Numbered from the stretch's first letter, positions 12,806 to 25,344 are shown. The stretch: DNA of 64,000 nt from Sialis fuliginosa (GCA_961205875.1 OY540816.1:4536701-4600700); one strand, 5' to 3'. Translations and numbers: made by a program. Notes: generated from the letters alone by a model not told the origin.

Positions 12806-13287
12806 ATTTCCTTGTTTCAAATATAATTTTTTTTTCTGAAACTAATATATTTAAAATAAATAAATAATCAAATGTTTTAAAATATTCGAGGTTAATTTTT
12901 CGTGGTTGTTTTATTATACAAATACGCTAAATAAGTATAACTTCTAACGCTTGTTCATAAGTATGTACACTCATTTTTCCCTCTTATATGATTGACGTAG
13001 GTATAAGAAAATTAAAATGTGAAATATAAAAATATTCATTTTTATATTGTCCTGTAGTTTTTGACGTGTTTATTCACTAGTAAAACAACATCAGTTTTGA
13101 ACTTTAGCGGTTCTGCATGACCCGTATAATAGCATGAATTGACGGACAGAATATAATATTATGGTCTACCTTTACAACATGCGAGCAAAGTTACACTGTC
13201 GCAAACATGAATATACGTTTATCTTCATAAATAGATATACATACATAGATAATATGACACTTTCGCAGTCAGTTATTAAAACTTATA
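12806..13287. other. No feature seen
   Basis: AT-rich unique-looking sequence between two element blocks; nothing coding or repeated recognised. Confidence 0.4.
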
Positions 13288-13289
13288 TA

Positions 13290-13929
13290 CAGTGCGTTCA
13301 TGATGAAAGGAACAAATTCGTTTAAAATTCGGGTAATTATTTTGTGCAAATACGCTCGGACACGTCGATTAGTATTTTTAGTTGCGGATTTTTTGACATA
13401 AGAAAATTGTATACAGGGTGTCTCAAGAAGAACATATACAGTCATTGATTTTTTTTAAATGGAACATCCTATATATTATGCCATTTTTGAATTGTACGGT
13501 ATTTTGAATACTTTTTGTATAACATATCATATCTCTAAAATCAGCGTTTGAAAATTGACATTTTGAAATACACACAAGTCAAATAAAATGTTTAAATTGA
13601 AGAAATACACATTGAATTTTTTTTAAAAGCCAACAAAAAGAGCCTGGTATTGCAAAAAAAAATAATAAAAAAGAAAAAACAAAAAAAAGAAGAAAAAAAC
13701 AGAAAAAAAAGTTCAATGTTTTTTTTTTGCAATATCAAGTTGTTTTTGTTGGTTTAAAAAAAAATCAATGATGACTGAATATGTTCTTCTTGAGACACCC
13801 TGTATACAATTTTCTTATGTCAAAAAATCCGCAACTAAAAATACTAATCGACGTGTCCGAGCGTATTTGCACAAAATAATTACCCGAATTTATTTAAACG
13901 AATTTATTCCTTTCATCATGAACGCACTG
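13290..13929. mobile_element. TA-flanked palindromic MITE (640 bp), copy 1
   Basis: CAGTGCGTTCATGATGAAAG and its inverse at the ends with TA at 13288-13289 and 13930-13931. Arms also contain an inner inverted pair, CAGGGTGTCTCAAGAAG ... CTTCTTGAGACACCCTG, itself flanked by TA. Related copies at 18559-19120 and 41571-42360. The 71-codon frame at 13768 is arm sequence. Confidence 0.85.
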
Positions 13930-13946
13930 TATATTTATATGTTTTA

Positions 13947-14391
13947 CGGGCAAAGCCCACGGGGTGTGCAAAGTCGACATTGACTGGGCAATGCCAGCAT
14001 TGCACGTCGCTGTTGGGTAAAGTTTGCAAAAATAGTTAATTAATGGACTTGACTCCGCTTTAAAAGGGTATTGTCAACAATGCTAAGTCGACGTAGGCAT
14101 GATGTAGTTTTTTGATGTAAAAATAATATTAACTATGATTAATTTTCGTTGATTCATTGTTATTAATATATTTTTAAAAACTTGTACTGAACAATTTTAT
14201 TTGATAATTAATATCAGTTTAATATCATAATACGGTACTGCCCAAGACGATTTAGTATTGTCGACAATGCTCAATTAAAACCGGATTAGGTTCGTTAATT
14301 AACCATTTTTGCGGACTTTGCCTACCAGCGATGTGCAATGTTGACATTTCTCGGGCAGTATCGACTCTGCACACCCCATGGGCTTTGCCTG
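13947..14391. mobile_element. TA-flanked MITE with GGGCAAAGCCCA termini (445 bp)
   Basis: Ends CGGGCAAAGCCCACGGGG and CCCCATGGGCTTTGCCTG are inverted, with TA at 13945-13946 and 14392-14393. Subterminal GTCGAC/TTGTCGACAATG motifs recur. Only 17 bp separates it from the previous MITE. Confidence 0.75.
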
Positions 14392-14501
14392 TAACATATG
14401 TATTAACAGTTTAATAAGTTGCTTACACCTTTGCTTAAGAATGGTAGAGGTTTAAAAAATTATGTTATGGATACTATGTACTGCAAATATGTATTTTAAT
14501 T

Positions 14502-14812
14502 TAATACTAGCTGCTACCCCCATCCCCATGATATTTTTTCCACCGGATCGAATGAAACCAATTACAACCCTTCATATGTAACGAGGGGTAAAATATTAAC
14601 TACTAAAGAAATATATTTTTTTCCACCTGCTTTGCAATTCCTTAGGGGTTAAATTTTCGAGATACGAAGTAGCCTATGTCTGTCCTCAGGATGCAAGCTA
14701 TCTCACTGCCAAATTTCATCAAGATCGGTTCAGCGGTTTAGCCGTGAAAAGGTAACAAACAGGCAGACAGACAGACACACTTTCGCTTTTATAATATTAG
14801 TATGAATATGGA
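14502..14812 (+). mobile_element. LINE 3' tail or SINE-like element, copy 1
   Basis: Shares AAATTTCATCAAGATCGGTT, a CAGACAGACAGACAC run and the end TTTATAATATTAGTAT with 24501-25016. Such tails are widespread in insect genomes at the 3' ends of CR1/Jockey-type elements; the exact clade is inferred only. Confidence 0.6.
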
Positions 14813-15395
14813 TATTAGTATGAATTTCAATAATGATAAAACTTTCACCATTTTATTTCAACGTATTTTTCGAATAATTATATTTATACCAAACAACAGA
14901 ATACACAAAACTAATTGTTTAATAGAAAATGGTTAAAATATCAGTTATCATGGTATGATCTAAAACCATCGATATTAAACAAAACACTTTAAATAGAAAC
15001 CAAAAATATTTAATATTTATTTATCATGAACACAAGAAGGTTGGGTTACTAACCTAGTTTGACGTTAATAACCTATCGAACAAAAAATAAAGTTGCATGC
15101 AATGCGATTGTTTGTTACCTATGAAGTTTAAGTATTAATTTAATTATAAGAGTTCGATCTCGTCTGGAACTCAATTAACTGATTTATGTAGAAATATGTG
15201 AAGCCGTATAAATATTAACGCAGGCGTCTAACTTAAATATAGTTGTTCAAGTCGTTAACTTTTTTATAAAATACGCTCGATGCTTTTTTTGGCTTCGATA
15301 TAGACTTTACAGTCATTAATAACTTTTAGGTCAAACATATTAAAGCAAAAACCAACGGGTTGGTTGCAATATTATAAAAAACAGTTTTTACTTTC
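14813..15395. other. No feature seen
   Basis: AT-rich sequence; no second copy in the window and no coding signal. Confidence 0.35.
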
Positions 15396-16300
15396 TTATA
15401 CCATGTACCTATATGAAATATACATTAGTATAAGTAAGTATAGTGAAGCCGATTTTTTTCGAACTCCGGATTTTGACGGAATTATCTATTTTGACCTTCC
15501 CTGAATCCATTCTGACTATTTTCGCCATGATGTCTGTGTGTCCGTCTGTCTGTCTGTCTGTAAGCGCTGTAACTCAAATACGACAAATCGTAGAAGGGTG
15601 ATATTTTATATTTAAGATTAATTTTTGGCTGGGAAGAAAACGTCCTATTTTTGAAAACGATCTTTCAACCGGATACGGATGTTTACCTACGTCGATTTTT
15701 TAATTTTTCGAATTACTCTGAAACAGTGTGAAATAGAGAAAAATGGTCAAGTTAAAAAATGTAGGTAATATCTATATCTATAGTTTATGTTTTATTCATT
15801 TTTTTGTAAAAACGAATTTTTGAAAAAAAAATTATTATAATTCAAATGGTTCATAACAGGAGAAATATCTGCCATGAGTGTCATGGGACTTTCTTATACG
15901 TATTACAGAGATTGAACAGTGTGTGTATTTGCCGTAGGTAACATGGGACTTTCTTATACGTAATACTGAGAGTGAACTGTGTAGGTGAATTTAAATAATT
16001 ACATAAAAAAATTCTTTCTGGCTAAATCATAAATGTTGGAAAAAAATGTATGGGGAATAAATTATAGATAATAACATACTCGACATTTTTTATCTAAAAC
16101 ATTTTTTTCTTATTTCAAAAATTGACAAGAGTAAACATCCGTTTTCAGTTATTACGTTAAAAAAATTCATTTGATAGAGAATAATATTTTATACTATCTT
16201 GTTAGTTTGTCAGAAATGTTTTAATAAAATTAGAATCACGTATACTATCCACTGTTCAGATTACGTATAAGAAAGTCTCTTGGTTCCCAAGGCAGATATT
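15396..16300 (+). repeat. Q repeat plus inner palindromic MITE, copy 1
   Basis: Q begins CTTATACCATGTAC and contains TTGACCTTCCCTGAATCCAT, a TGTCTGTCTGTCTGT run and GATCTTTCAACCGGATACGG. Other copies: about 46300-47900 (with a hAT insertion), 59440-59700, and reverse at about 4860-5030, 27640-27980 and 63330-63610. At 15862-16300 it contains a pair with AATATCTGCCATGAGTGTC and the inverse, around GGGACTTTCTTATACGTA; the same module is at 47630-48100 and alone at 59742-59852. Confidence 0.65.
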
Positions 16301-16635
16301 TTTTTAATAGTATCGATTGAATAAGAGTCACAAAATATAGTGGACATATGTAAGTATCATTTTTTCTTGGTATAATCCGAATCTTGACATTCATTATTCA
16401 TAAAAAGCTCAAGCCAAGAAACCATTTTAAATGGAGACAATTCGTTTATTAGGTGATGGCAAATCAAATAGTGAATTACATTTTTTAAACATCATTTTTA
16501 GCTGTGTAGCTCAGATCTTGCGACTTGACGCTATGCGATTGTTTCTTCTGGGGTTTTGCAATGTTCATGGTCTATTCAAGGTCCTCAGTTATATTTATAA
16601 CTTATTAGTCACAGAGTGAATTTTTTTTTTGCCAG

Positions 16636-16745
16636 AGGGGTGCAAATGTATTAAATTTTAAAATAACAATTGTATTTCTTAATTATTTCATTTGCCAGGG
16701 GGTGCAAATGCACGTCCTTGCACCCCCCCTCCCGGCGCCCATGGG
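16636..16745. mobile_element. hAT-like terminal fragments
   Basis: Two direct copies of CCAG(A/G)GGGGTGCAAATG and a right edge CCGGCGCCCATGG. Looks like joined ends of hAT-type elements; no target duplication found. The 62-codon frame at 16431-16619 just upstream is not supported as a gene. Confidence 0.3.
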
Positions 16746-16864
16746 CCGGATCGAATTTTTTATAAACATGAGGGGCCGGACGAAAAATATTCTTGTTGGA
16801 ATCCAATTAGAGCATTTATTTACATGTGTATTTTTAGACAAATAGAGTTTATATCGGAATTTAG

Positions 16865-17600
16865 TCCGTAAATATAGTTTGTTTTTTCAATGATATAAAA
16901 AAAGATATAAAAGAAATAATCGTCAAATTTGAAACAATGTAAAGCAGTTGCTATTATAATATAATAATTAATAAATAAATTATACTAAAAATAAGTTTAA
17001 ATGTTCACCATTTTGAAACCTATTGGCCGATTGTCATCAAATCACGCTGTAAGACAGTTAAATGTATGTATGTATATAAATTGATATTCAGAAATGGTAG
17101 TAATCAAATATCAACAAATATTTCTAATTACTGGGATCATATCCAAGACTGGTTCCCAGGGCCGTAACTACCACCGGGGCAGCCGGGGCAGTGCCCCGGG
17201 CCCCCTGAGGTTAAGGGGGCCCCGCAGCAGCATAAAAATTGGAGTGAGCAAGAAAAAATAAATAAATTGAAGAATTTTTTAAATATATTTGGTGCTAACT
17301 TGAAAACGTGATTTACTTATTACTAATTTTGATTTTAATTACATTTTTTCCGGCTTATGAACTTCAATTTTACACTAATTATCTATTAAAATTACTAATT
17401 GTAAGCTGGCAAGTGAAAAAAAATCATTCAAATAAAAATTAGTAACAAATGTAAAATTTGATAAAATATGATCCAAAAAAAGGTCTTCAATTTTTATTTT
17501 TTACATATTTGGGGCCCCTCGGTCACCTCTTGCCCCGGGGCCCCCGAGCATCTAGTTACGGCCCTGCTGGTGCCAGTACCTTATATAAATGTAAAGAAGC
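16865..17600 (-). repeat. S repeat, copy 1 (reverse), interrupted by a hAT element
   Basis: Reverse of 21290-21825 and 53045-53480; shared marks include GATGACAATCGGCCAATA and GGTGCAGTACCTTA-like sequence. The hAT-like element at 17157-17566 splits it. Confidence 0.65.
17157..17566. mobile_element. hAT-like MITE with CAGGGCCGTAACTA ends (410 bp)
   Basis: CAGGGCCGTAACTA and TAGTTACGGCCCTG at the ends, flanked by CTGGTTCC and CTGGTGCC (8 bp, one mismatch). Subterminal GC-rich GGGGCCCC blocks. Inserted in the S repeat. Small frames on both strands at 17458-17819 are not genes. Confidence 0.8.
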
Positions 17601-18205
17601 AGTCATGTTTTATTTATTTGTAATATTTTGTAATATATTTGTTTTGTTATTTTTCATTTCTACAAGATACATATTTAAACGCAGGAAAATACATAAAATT
17701 TTATTCCTACCTCGGTATTCTATTCTATGAACTCTTATACTTTTTTTTGCATAATTTGTAGTTCTCGCAGAGTAAATTTGATTGCATTCGTGTTGTAGGG
17801 GTATAATATGTATTAACATTTTATAATTTTAAATTTATTAAAACACACGATATTATAGAAAGAACGGTCGATAAAATCAACAAAATTTCTTTAAAATATT
17901 CATATTCTTCATTTCGTCATCAAATACGTGAGCATGCACGTGAACGTGGAAAATTTAAATAGAAGACAATAAAATTCATGATACGGGTTAGAATTTATAA
18001 ATTGCCTTCGTCAACGCAGTTGGAAAAAAGACAAGCAAATATTTAATATATGGTTTTTTTTTTGTGTATGTGTGGGAACACAGAAATTCTTTTAGTCTCG
18101 GTGACATTTTGGTATCATTGAGTGATTGAGAGTTGTATTTTGTATCTTCAGTTATAAAGTATATTGATTTAGGAAGAACATTTGGAGGGATTTTATTTAT
18201 TAATA
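17601..18205. other. No feature seen
   Basis: AT-rich; no repeated block or coding signal recognised. Confidence 0.35.
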
Positions 18206-18370
18206 GAGTAATTCAGAAATTTTTGACATACCTTTTTTTATTACTTAATTGCAAAGATTAGGTGAAAAAAGTAATAATAGCATTGAACAAATTGTTTTTT
18301 TATTGTTCAATTTTAAAATATTCAATATTAAAAGTCGTAAAAATCAGTTCATTTGTGACGTCACGCGTGA
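18206..18370. mobile_element. Half copy of the GAGTAATC-ended MITE
   Basis: GAGTAATTCAG end after TA, then TTTTGACATACC and a GTGACGTCACGCGTGAG block, matching the left arm of 26640-27623. No right end here. Confidence 0.6.
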
Positions 18371-18558
18371 GTTATAAAAACTATATAGAATAATACTAAA
18401 AATGAGCCGAAATCCGATGTTACCTTCAGAAAGTCGTAATTTCTCGAGTATACTATTATTGTACATATTGCAACTATACTGGCTGTTCCAGACCACCCGT
18501 CCACTATGTTTTACGCCTAAACTATTGAAGATAGTTTCATGACAAAAAATTTACTATA

Positions 18559-19120
18559 CAGTGCGTTCACGATGTAAGGAACAAATTCGTTTAAAATTCA
18601 GGTAATTATTTTGTGCAAAAACGCTCGGACCCGTCGATTAGTATTTTTAATTGCGGATTTTTTTACATAAGAAAATTGTATACAGAGTGTCTCAGGAAAA
18701 ACATATGCAGTCATCATTGATTTTTTTAAATGGAACACTCTATATATTATACCATTTTTGAATTATGCGATAAATTCTGAACACTTTTTGTACAGCATAT
18801 CATATCTCTAAAATCAGTGGTTTTCGGAATAATGACGTTTGAAATTGACATTTTGAAATACACACAAGTCAAATAAAATGTTTAAATTGAAAAAATAAAC
18901 TTTGAACATTTTTTTAAAAGCCAACAAAAACATCCTGGTATGCTAAAAAAAAACATTGAACTTTTTTTTTCTTTTATTTTACCTTTTTTTTTCTTTTTTT
19001 TTGCAATACCAGGTTATTTTTGTTGGCTTTTAAAAAAATGTTCAAAGTTTATTTTTTCAATTTAAACATTTTATTTGACTTGTGTGTATTTCAAAATGTC
19101 AATTTCAAACGTCATTATTT
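18559..19120. mobile_element. TA-flanked palindromic MITE, copy 2, right end truncated
   Basis: Starts CAGTGCGTTCACGATG after TA as in 13290-13929. Inverted inner arms with TTTTATTTGACTTGTGTG. Lacks the outer right terminus: the arm breaks at about 19120. Confidence 0.75.
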
Positions 19121-20358
19121 ATATTATATTATAATACTGTATATATCGACCCTAAATAATTTCAGGAAAATATTTTCAACCCCCTAAAACTCTCCCTTGG
19201 GGTGTAGTTTGAGGGGTACATACCCGTTTCTCAGCAAAATCAAATGGAACGGTATATCCAAAAGTAGATAATTTTAACGATCATAAAAAAGTAAAAAACT
19301 TTTGTAAAAAAACATTTTTCACACATTCAATTGTTCAGAAAATATGGTGACTTGTTCCCAAATTTTAGGGTTTTACTAAATGTGCTCTAGTTTCGTTAAA
19401 TATTAATGAAATTTTATTTTTTAATTTTTATTTGAAAATAGAAATAACGAACTTTTTAATGATGTAGATGATTTGAGATTTGGATAATTTAATGTGTCAT
19501 ACGCGACATATCAAAAATTCAAAACTTCAAATGGGGATAATTCAAAATTTTTAAATGGAATGATATATCAAATAGTACTTTATCTTAAAAAATATATTTA
19601 AATTAACAACTTTTGTTAAGAAAATTTTTAAGCTGATTTTTTGTGGGTATTGAGTACTATAAATGAACATAACTTACACATAATTATAGCTTTCTCAGTT
19701 TAACCTTAAAGCCACAATAAATTTCGAAAAATAGAAAAAATGACAATATTATTAATAAAATTAAAAAACCTCTATCTACAAAAAAGATAATTTAAACTTA
19801 AAATCGTGCTAGATCATTTAAAACTAGACTTTTTATGCTTTCAAATGACATCAAGCCCGTTATAATTGCTTTATTAGAACGCGTGCTATAGCGAGTTGAA
19901 AAAACGTTGAAAATCGACGAAATCTTCATATCTTAAGAGGGTAAAATGGTCACCACCCCCGAACTATGACCATTAAAATTTTTCTAACTACAGTTTCTGT
20001 TATCTAATAATTATAATAACAAATGATTAAACTTTCATCAAATTTAAAAATGGTGCAACTTCAGCACCTTGATGATTTTATATGGAATGACCCAATTATT
20101 AATTTTAATAAATAAAAAATTGAGACCGTGCAAAATATTTTTTTTAACTTTTTTCTATTTAGTGTTAAAAACACATTCCAAAAGGTTTCATAAAGATTCA
20201 TTGACTGATCCTGGATTCTGAGGTTTTAAGATTTCTATGCCTTACCAAATTGATATAATAATGATATTAATAGATAATAATATTATTTAAATGCCCGTTA
20301 TTATGTTTTTAGTTTATAAATATAAACAAAAATGTAATAAGTAACTGGTAATAAGAAC
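19121..20358. other. AT-rich repeat-like DNA, not classified
   Basis: Contains several GGAATGA(C/T)-type motifs (TGGAATGATATATCAA, TGGAATGACCCAATT) typical of old MITE arms, but no inverted partner was found. No coding signal. Confidence 0.3.
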
Positions 20359-20366
20359 ATTCCATC

Positions 20367-20486
20367 CAGTGGCGTAGTAAGAAACATTTTCGAATGAACT
20401 GATGTTTCCTCAAAACATACGTTTTTTAAGAACACTGAATATTTTGGAAGGGGTGGGGGGTCCGCCTCCCCGTTACTACGCCACTG
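20367..20486. mobile_element. hAT-like MITE (120 bp) with perfect 8-bp duplication
   Basis: CAGTGGCGTAGTAAG and CGTTACTACGCCACTG at the ends. ATTCCATC lies on both sides (20359-20366 and 20487-20494). Related to 46761-47203 and 60089-60293. Confidence 0.88.
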
Positions 20487-20494
20487 ATTCCATC

Positions 20495-21289
20495 TAATAT
20501 CTATCTAAATATTGTAAATATTCTATGACCAAATTGTAAAATTTTAATCGTTTAAGGTTCCCTGTATCTAAAGGTCGGGTTGAATAACATTAAAATGCAG
20601 TTTGTCACATAAACGTGAGCCTAGTGACATCTGTGGGCCGCCGGGAAGGAGTTCGAGAAGGAGGGGAAAGTGCTTAAATAAATCTTGCCAGGTTCGTTTC
20701 CGTTCGGATTTAAGAACAAATGTTCTGGGGTAGCGAATAAATCTCATTTCTACTTGAATTATTACTTGATTTTCGATGCTTTACTGTTTTATTTTTCTGT
20801 AATAATTTCTTACAAAACTTTGGATGCTATTATATTTATATGAGAATAGTTTGAAATTACTTAATGCTTGTTTTATATATTTAATCGAATTATTATTTTA
20901 TAAAATAGGAATGGTGAAGTAAATCATCGACAAATTTCTTTCTTGGTCAAATATTATATGTATACTATTGGTTTATACCATAGGTGTCCAACCTTTTGAA
21001 CCTTCTGGGCCACATAGCATAAACTCAATTTATTAAGGGCCACGGGTCAGAATATAAAATTTAGGACTTTTTTTTTTTTTTTTTGGTCGCGTCAATTTCA
21101 ATTCCTAATTTTGATCTTTTTTTTTTAGTCGTGCTAATTTCAATGCACGTTTATTATTATAAAATTATTATTGTTTCTTTTTTTTTTTTAATTATCCTCG
21201 CGAGTTGGACAAGCTTGTTTCATACAATCTATACATATATTATTATTCATAGTATATAATTGTTTTTGTGGGGTTCACTAGATGAAGAA
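20495..21289. other. Single hAT-like end and unassigned sequence
   Basis: A GC-richer patch at 20625-20740 (GGGCCGCCGGGAAGGAG) with no clear frame. CATAGGTGTCCAACC at 20979 with GGGCCACATAG resembles a hAT terminus of the CAGTGGTTCCCAACC type, without a partner. T-rich runs follow. Confidence 0.35.
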
Positions 21290-21825
21290 ATCGTATTAGA
21301 TACTGGCGTCAGTCTTCGATATGATCCCAGTAATGGCTTTTTTTAAATTAAATGTACTGAATTAGAAATATTTGTTGATATTTGATTACTACCATTTCTG
21401 AATATCAATCTATATACATTTAACTATCTTATAGCGTGATTTGATGACAATCGGCCAATAAGTGTCAAAATGGTGAACATTTAAACTAATTATTAGTATA
21501 ATTTATTTATTAATTATTATATTATCATAGCAACTGCTTTACATTGTTTCAAATTTGACGATTCTTTCTTTTATATATATTGTGTCGCAGTACTTATCAT
21601 TTTGTAATCATTAGCAAGTGTCCATCACTGCGTGATCATTACTGGTTTTACTTTATCCATTACTGGAGAAAAAAACATAAACAAAATAAAAAACAAACTA
21701 TATTTGCGGACTTTGGTAATTAAATTGGTTAAATAAAGAGTTACTTGTTTTATTAGTAACGTCAATCACAAAAAGAGTAAACTTTGCTCTTATAGCGGCC
21801 ATAACTGGTGCAGTACCTTATTTGT
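21290..21825 (+). repeat. S repeat, copy 2
   Basis: Forward copy of the family at 16865 (reverse) and 53045. Ends near GTGCAGTACCTTA. No coding frame. Confidence 0.65.
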
Positions 21826-22204
21826 ACAATATAGATATAAAATAAAATATTGCACACGCAAACAAGTAAAATTCGATGAAATGAAAAAGAGACGGTCAAA
21901 ATTGTTGTTAATAGAATATGTATAGAATATCTATTGTACATATAAAGCTGACCTTAAAAGATTAAATAAAATGTTTTCACATGGAAAATAAATTCGGTTG
22001 TTGTAAATTTGAATCGCAAATTTTGAACAATCCAAATGGGTGATGGTAATTACGCATTTGTTATTATAATTGTAAAATAACAAAATACATCCTGTCTATT
22101 GAGTAGCTTCGATCGATTGGTTTCAGTATTGTTCTGTGAAATTTTAATGTACATACAGTGAAAATTTTCAATACATATAAAAACTAGACGCTATTTAGAG
22201 GTTA

Positions 22205-22829
22205 GGGTCGAGTGGGGTAAATATGTAACACGAAAAGAATGGGGTAAGTAAAAGTGAAACAAGCTTGCAACTAAAAAAGTAATTTGTTTATAGGATAATT
22301 ATAAAAACTGACATCATCATTAATAAATATATAAATATATATATAAAGGTTTGTTAAAGCGACCTGAAAATATGAATCGTCTAGTAAGTGATGTGTCACC
22401 CCTACTGATTTAGTTAGTCGATGTCAAAACGTGTGAATTAAATTTTAATTCTTTGCACATAACGTTCTGTATAGCTCAGATATTAATTAAAGTTACAATT
22501 TCACATTGATATGCCACAAAGAAGATAAATCAAAGTTGCCTTTGTAGCTTTTCTTTTAATTTTTCGAGAAATATTTTCTATTAGAGGCCTGTTTCACTTT
22601 TTCCTTTACCTGTTTCACTTTTTCCTAAATTAGAGGTTAAAAGTGAAACGTACTTTTTTCATTTTTAAAGTCCGTGTTGTATCGTAGGTACAGTTCAAAT
22701 GACGTAAGTATATAAAATGGTTATTCATAAGCGCATCTAGTAGAAAAAATTAAAGTATGAATTTGTATCGTTAACTGTCAAAAAACATGAAAGATTTATA
22801 TTTTATTTCACTTTTACCCCAGTTGGCCC
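22205..22829. mobile_element. TA-flanked MITE with GGGTCGAGTGGGGTAA end (625 bp)
   Basis: GGGTCGAGTGGGGTAA at the left and TTTACCCCAGTTGGCCC at the right are imperfect inverted repeats flanked by TA (22203-22204, 22830-22831). Interior has paired AAAAGTGAAAC / GTTTCACTTTT motifs. A similar left end (AGGGGAAAGTGGGGTAAAAT) without a partner is at 22992. Confidence 0.65.
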
Positions 22830-23957
22830 TATATTTAACTTTGTGTTGTTTGTATCTACCTAGTTAGTACGCAGGCAAAATACATTTTAATTAAAACATA
22901 ATTATTAGATTAAAAATTAATTCGGAAATATATCCAATAGTATTTCCCGTTAAAGAATTTAATGAGTCCCGGGTCAAAAATTGTTGCGTTTAGGGGAAAG
23001 TGGGGTAAAATGGACATGTTCAATCAAATGCATGAAAATAATGAATGTCCCTGTATTTAATAGTTTTTAACGTACATTAAGTTATTAATGGAGTCAAAAT
23101 TAATGTTGGGAAAAGTACTGAGGGTTATAGGATGACCAGAAAACAAATAGTGAGGCAAAAAAAATATTTTTTAACGGTAAATATTTGTTTATTACATAAA
23201 ATTGGCACGTACAGTAAAATTAGGCTTTAATAAAGAAAAAATGGAAAGATTCGAAATACCTTTCGAAATAATTTCAGAAATACTGTCGGGACTGGGGAAC
23301 TTTAGCCGATATTTAAAAAAAAAAAATTAAAAAAAAAAATTTCTGGGAATCATTGCCTAAATCTAAGCACTTCTCTTCCTCTTATGATTATTTAGGAAAA
23401 TTAATAGTTTTTGAGTAAAAAATTAATGAAAATTCAAAAATTTCTCTTTGTTTTGCTCCATATCATAAAAAATGGACATATATATTTTTCCACTTATTAT
23501 GTTGGTAAGATCGAGTGTTCCAACTTAATCTAACCTTACATACATTCTTGGTTCCAATATTGAAACTACTGTCACGGGTAAAACAATTTTTGAAAGGTCT
23601 CCTCAACATTTACCGCCCTAGGCAGCTGCCTACATTGTCTATTCGGTAAATCCGGGCCTGAACATAGTGTTCAAAAGAACTGTCTTTCCATAAATATAAC
23701 AATTAGTAAGTTCAGTAACTATATCTGGACGTCAAAATTCTATAAATAGTAAAGCCGTTTCAATCTAAATTATAAACAGAATTCTAAAAGGGTATTACAC
23801 AGCGTTGCTCTGTTTATCATAAATTTTTAATCAGATTATAAATATTTTAAGGACAATGTTATTAGATCAAGTATGTTAGTTAATTGAAATGATTATATAA
23901 ATGAATCATTCCTTTTGTTAGGAGTAACGATTCATGTGTCTGAAGCATATATGTATA
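22830..23957. other. AT-rich DNA with two lone transposon ends
   Basis: The lone GTGGGGTAAAA terminus near 22992 and a GGCAGCTGCCTA ... AATCCGGGCCTG block at 23600-23660 that resembles a common hAT right end. No coding signal. Confidence 0.35.
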
Positions 23958-24032
23958 TTAGGGTGGGCCAAATTGTATGGAAGGAATTTACCGACCTCGG
24001 CTACCCCCTTACGTGAAAGGGTATCCGGCGAG

Positions 24033-25236
24033 TTTTTCGAAACACAATTTTTCGAATCACAATTTTTCGAATCACAATTCTTCGAATCACAATTTTTCGA
24101 AACACAATTTTTCGAAACACAATTTTTCGAATCACAATTTTTCGAATTACAATTCTTCGAATGAACAATTTTTCGAATGAACAATTTTTCGAAAAATTTA
24201 AGTTTTATTGTTCAAATTTTATTTAGTTAATAAAATATTAAGTAAAGTAATATTTGGACATTTTACGAAATATATTTAAGTTGTATTTACATGTTTTTTG
24301 AAAGTTGGTTTATTAATAAATTCAATTTAAGCGATTTTTTTTGTTTTTTAAATCCCAATAAATGTTCTTTTTGACGCGTATTAACATTCAACAAAATTAG
24401 TTTATTGATGAGAGGATTAGCCAGCTCTCTCACAAACTGCATATATACTAACATATGCATGTAAGTACCTAAATAAATTACATGGCTTTTTGTTTATTAA
24501 ATACTAACTGCTACCCGCGGATTCGCTCGCGTGGATTTCGAAACCCCCATCCCCATGATATTTTTTTCGCCAGATCGAATGAAACTAATTATAACCCTTC
24601 ATATGTGACAAGGGGTAAAATATTAAATTTATCTTATTTTTTGTTTTCTTTCATTATACAAAATCGTAAATATCTCGGTTCCTATGCGAGATAGGGTTGT
24701 TTTCCCCCTAAAACCCTCGCCCCCGTGGCATTTTCCCGCCGGATCGAAAAAACTACTTAGAACTCTTCATACGTATCGAGGGGTATAAATATTAATTACT
24801 AAAAAAAATTAAAATTTTTCCACCCCCTTGCAATTTCTTAGGGGTTGAATTTTTAAGATATGAAATAGCCTATGTCCGTCCTCGGGATGCAAGCTATCTC
24901 ACTGCCAAATTTCATCAAGATCGGTTCAGCGGTTTAGCCGTAAAAAGGTAACAAACAGACAGACAGACAGAGAGACAGACAAATACACTTTCGCATTTAT
25001 AATATTAATATAGATATCGTAAAATGTCCATATATTACTTTACTTAATATTTTATTAACTAAATAAAATTTGAACAATAAAACTTAAATTTTTCGAAAAA
25101 TTGTTCATTCGAAGAATTGTAATTCGAAAAATTGTGATTCGAAAAATTGTGTTTCGAAAAATTGTGTTTCGAAAAATTGTGATTCGAAGAATTGTGATTC
25201 GAAAAATTGTGATTCGAAAAATTGTGTTTCGAAAAA
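24033..25236. mobile_element. FB-like element: inverted arms made of a 15-bp tandem repeat
   Basis: Left arm 24033-24184 has about ten units of TTTTTCGAA(A/T)CACAA (15-16 bp); right arm 25096-25236 has about nine in inverse. Inside the arrays, a 75-bp inverted pair (24185-24270, 25020-25095) encloses the tail 24501-25016. Drosophila Foldback and similar elements also have termini of short direct repeats. Because units are mostly 15 bp, all frames stay open and give repetitive FFESQ/RKIV-like false proteins. Confidence 0.75.
24501..25016 (+). mobile_element. LINE 3' tail or SINE-like element, copy 2
   Basis: ACTAACTGCTACCCGCGG start, a 165-bp internal tandem duplication (24545-24640 and 24710-24805, each with CCGGATCGAA-like sequence), AAATTTCATCAAGATCGGTT and a GACAGACAGACAG run, ending TTTATAATATTAATATAG. 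It sits in the loop of the FB-like element. Confidence 0.6.
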
Positions 25237-25344
25237 TTTACACCAAACCACGTGAAAGTACTATCAATTCTAAGAAAAAACACCTATGGAACTATACCTC
25301 TATATTCAACTTTACTTCGGCGCATTTTTGATTAAAAAATTTTA

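Noticed and set aside
20625-20740. GC-rich patch as an exon
   Set aside because: No sustained frame with both splice sites; left unassigned.
23918-24184. Open frames with CVSKNCDSKN-type repeats on both strands
   Set aside because: Produced by a 15-bp tandem array in an inverted arm; every frame stays open for the same reason.
24033-25236. CRISPR-like array
   Set aside because: Units are contiguous 15-bp repeats without unique spacers, in eukaryotic DNA, and inverted about a loop.
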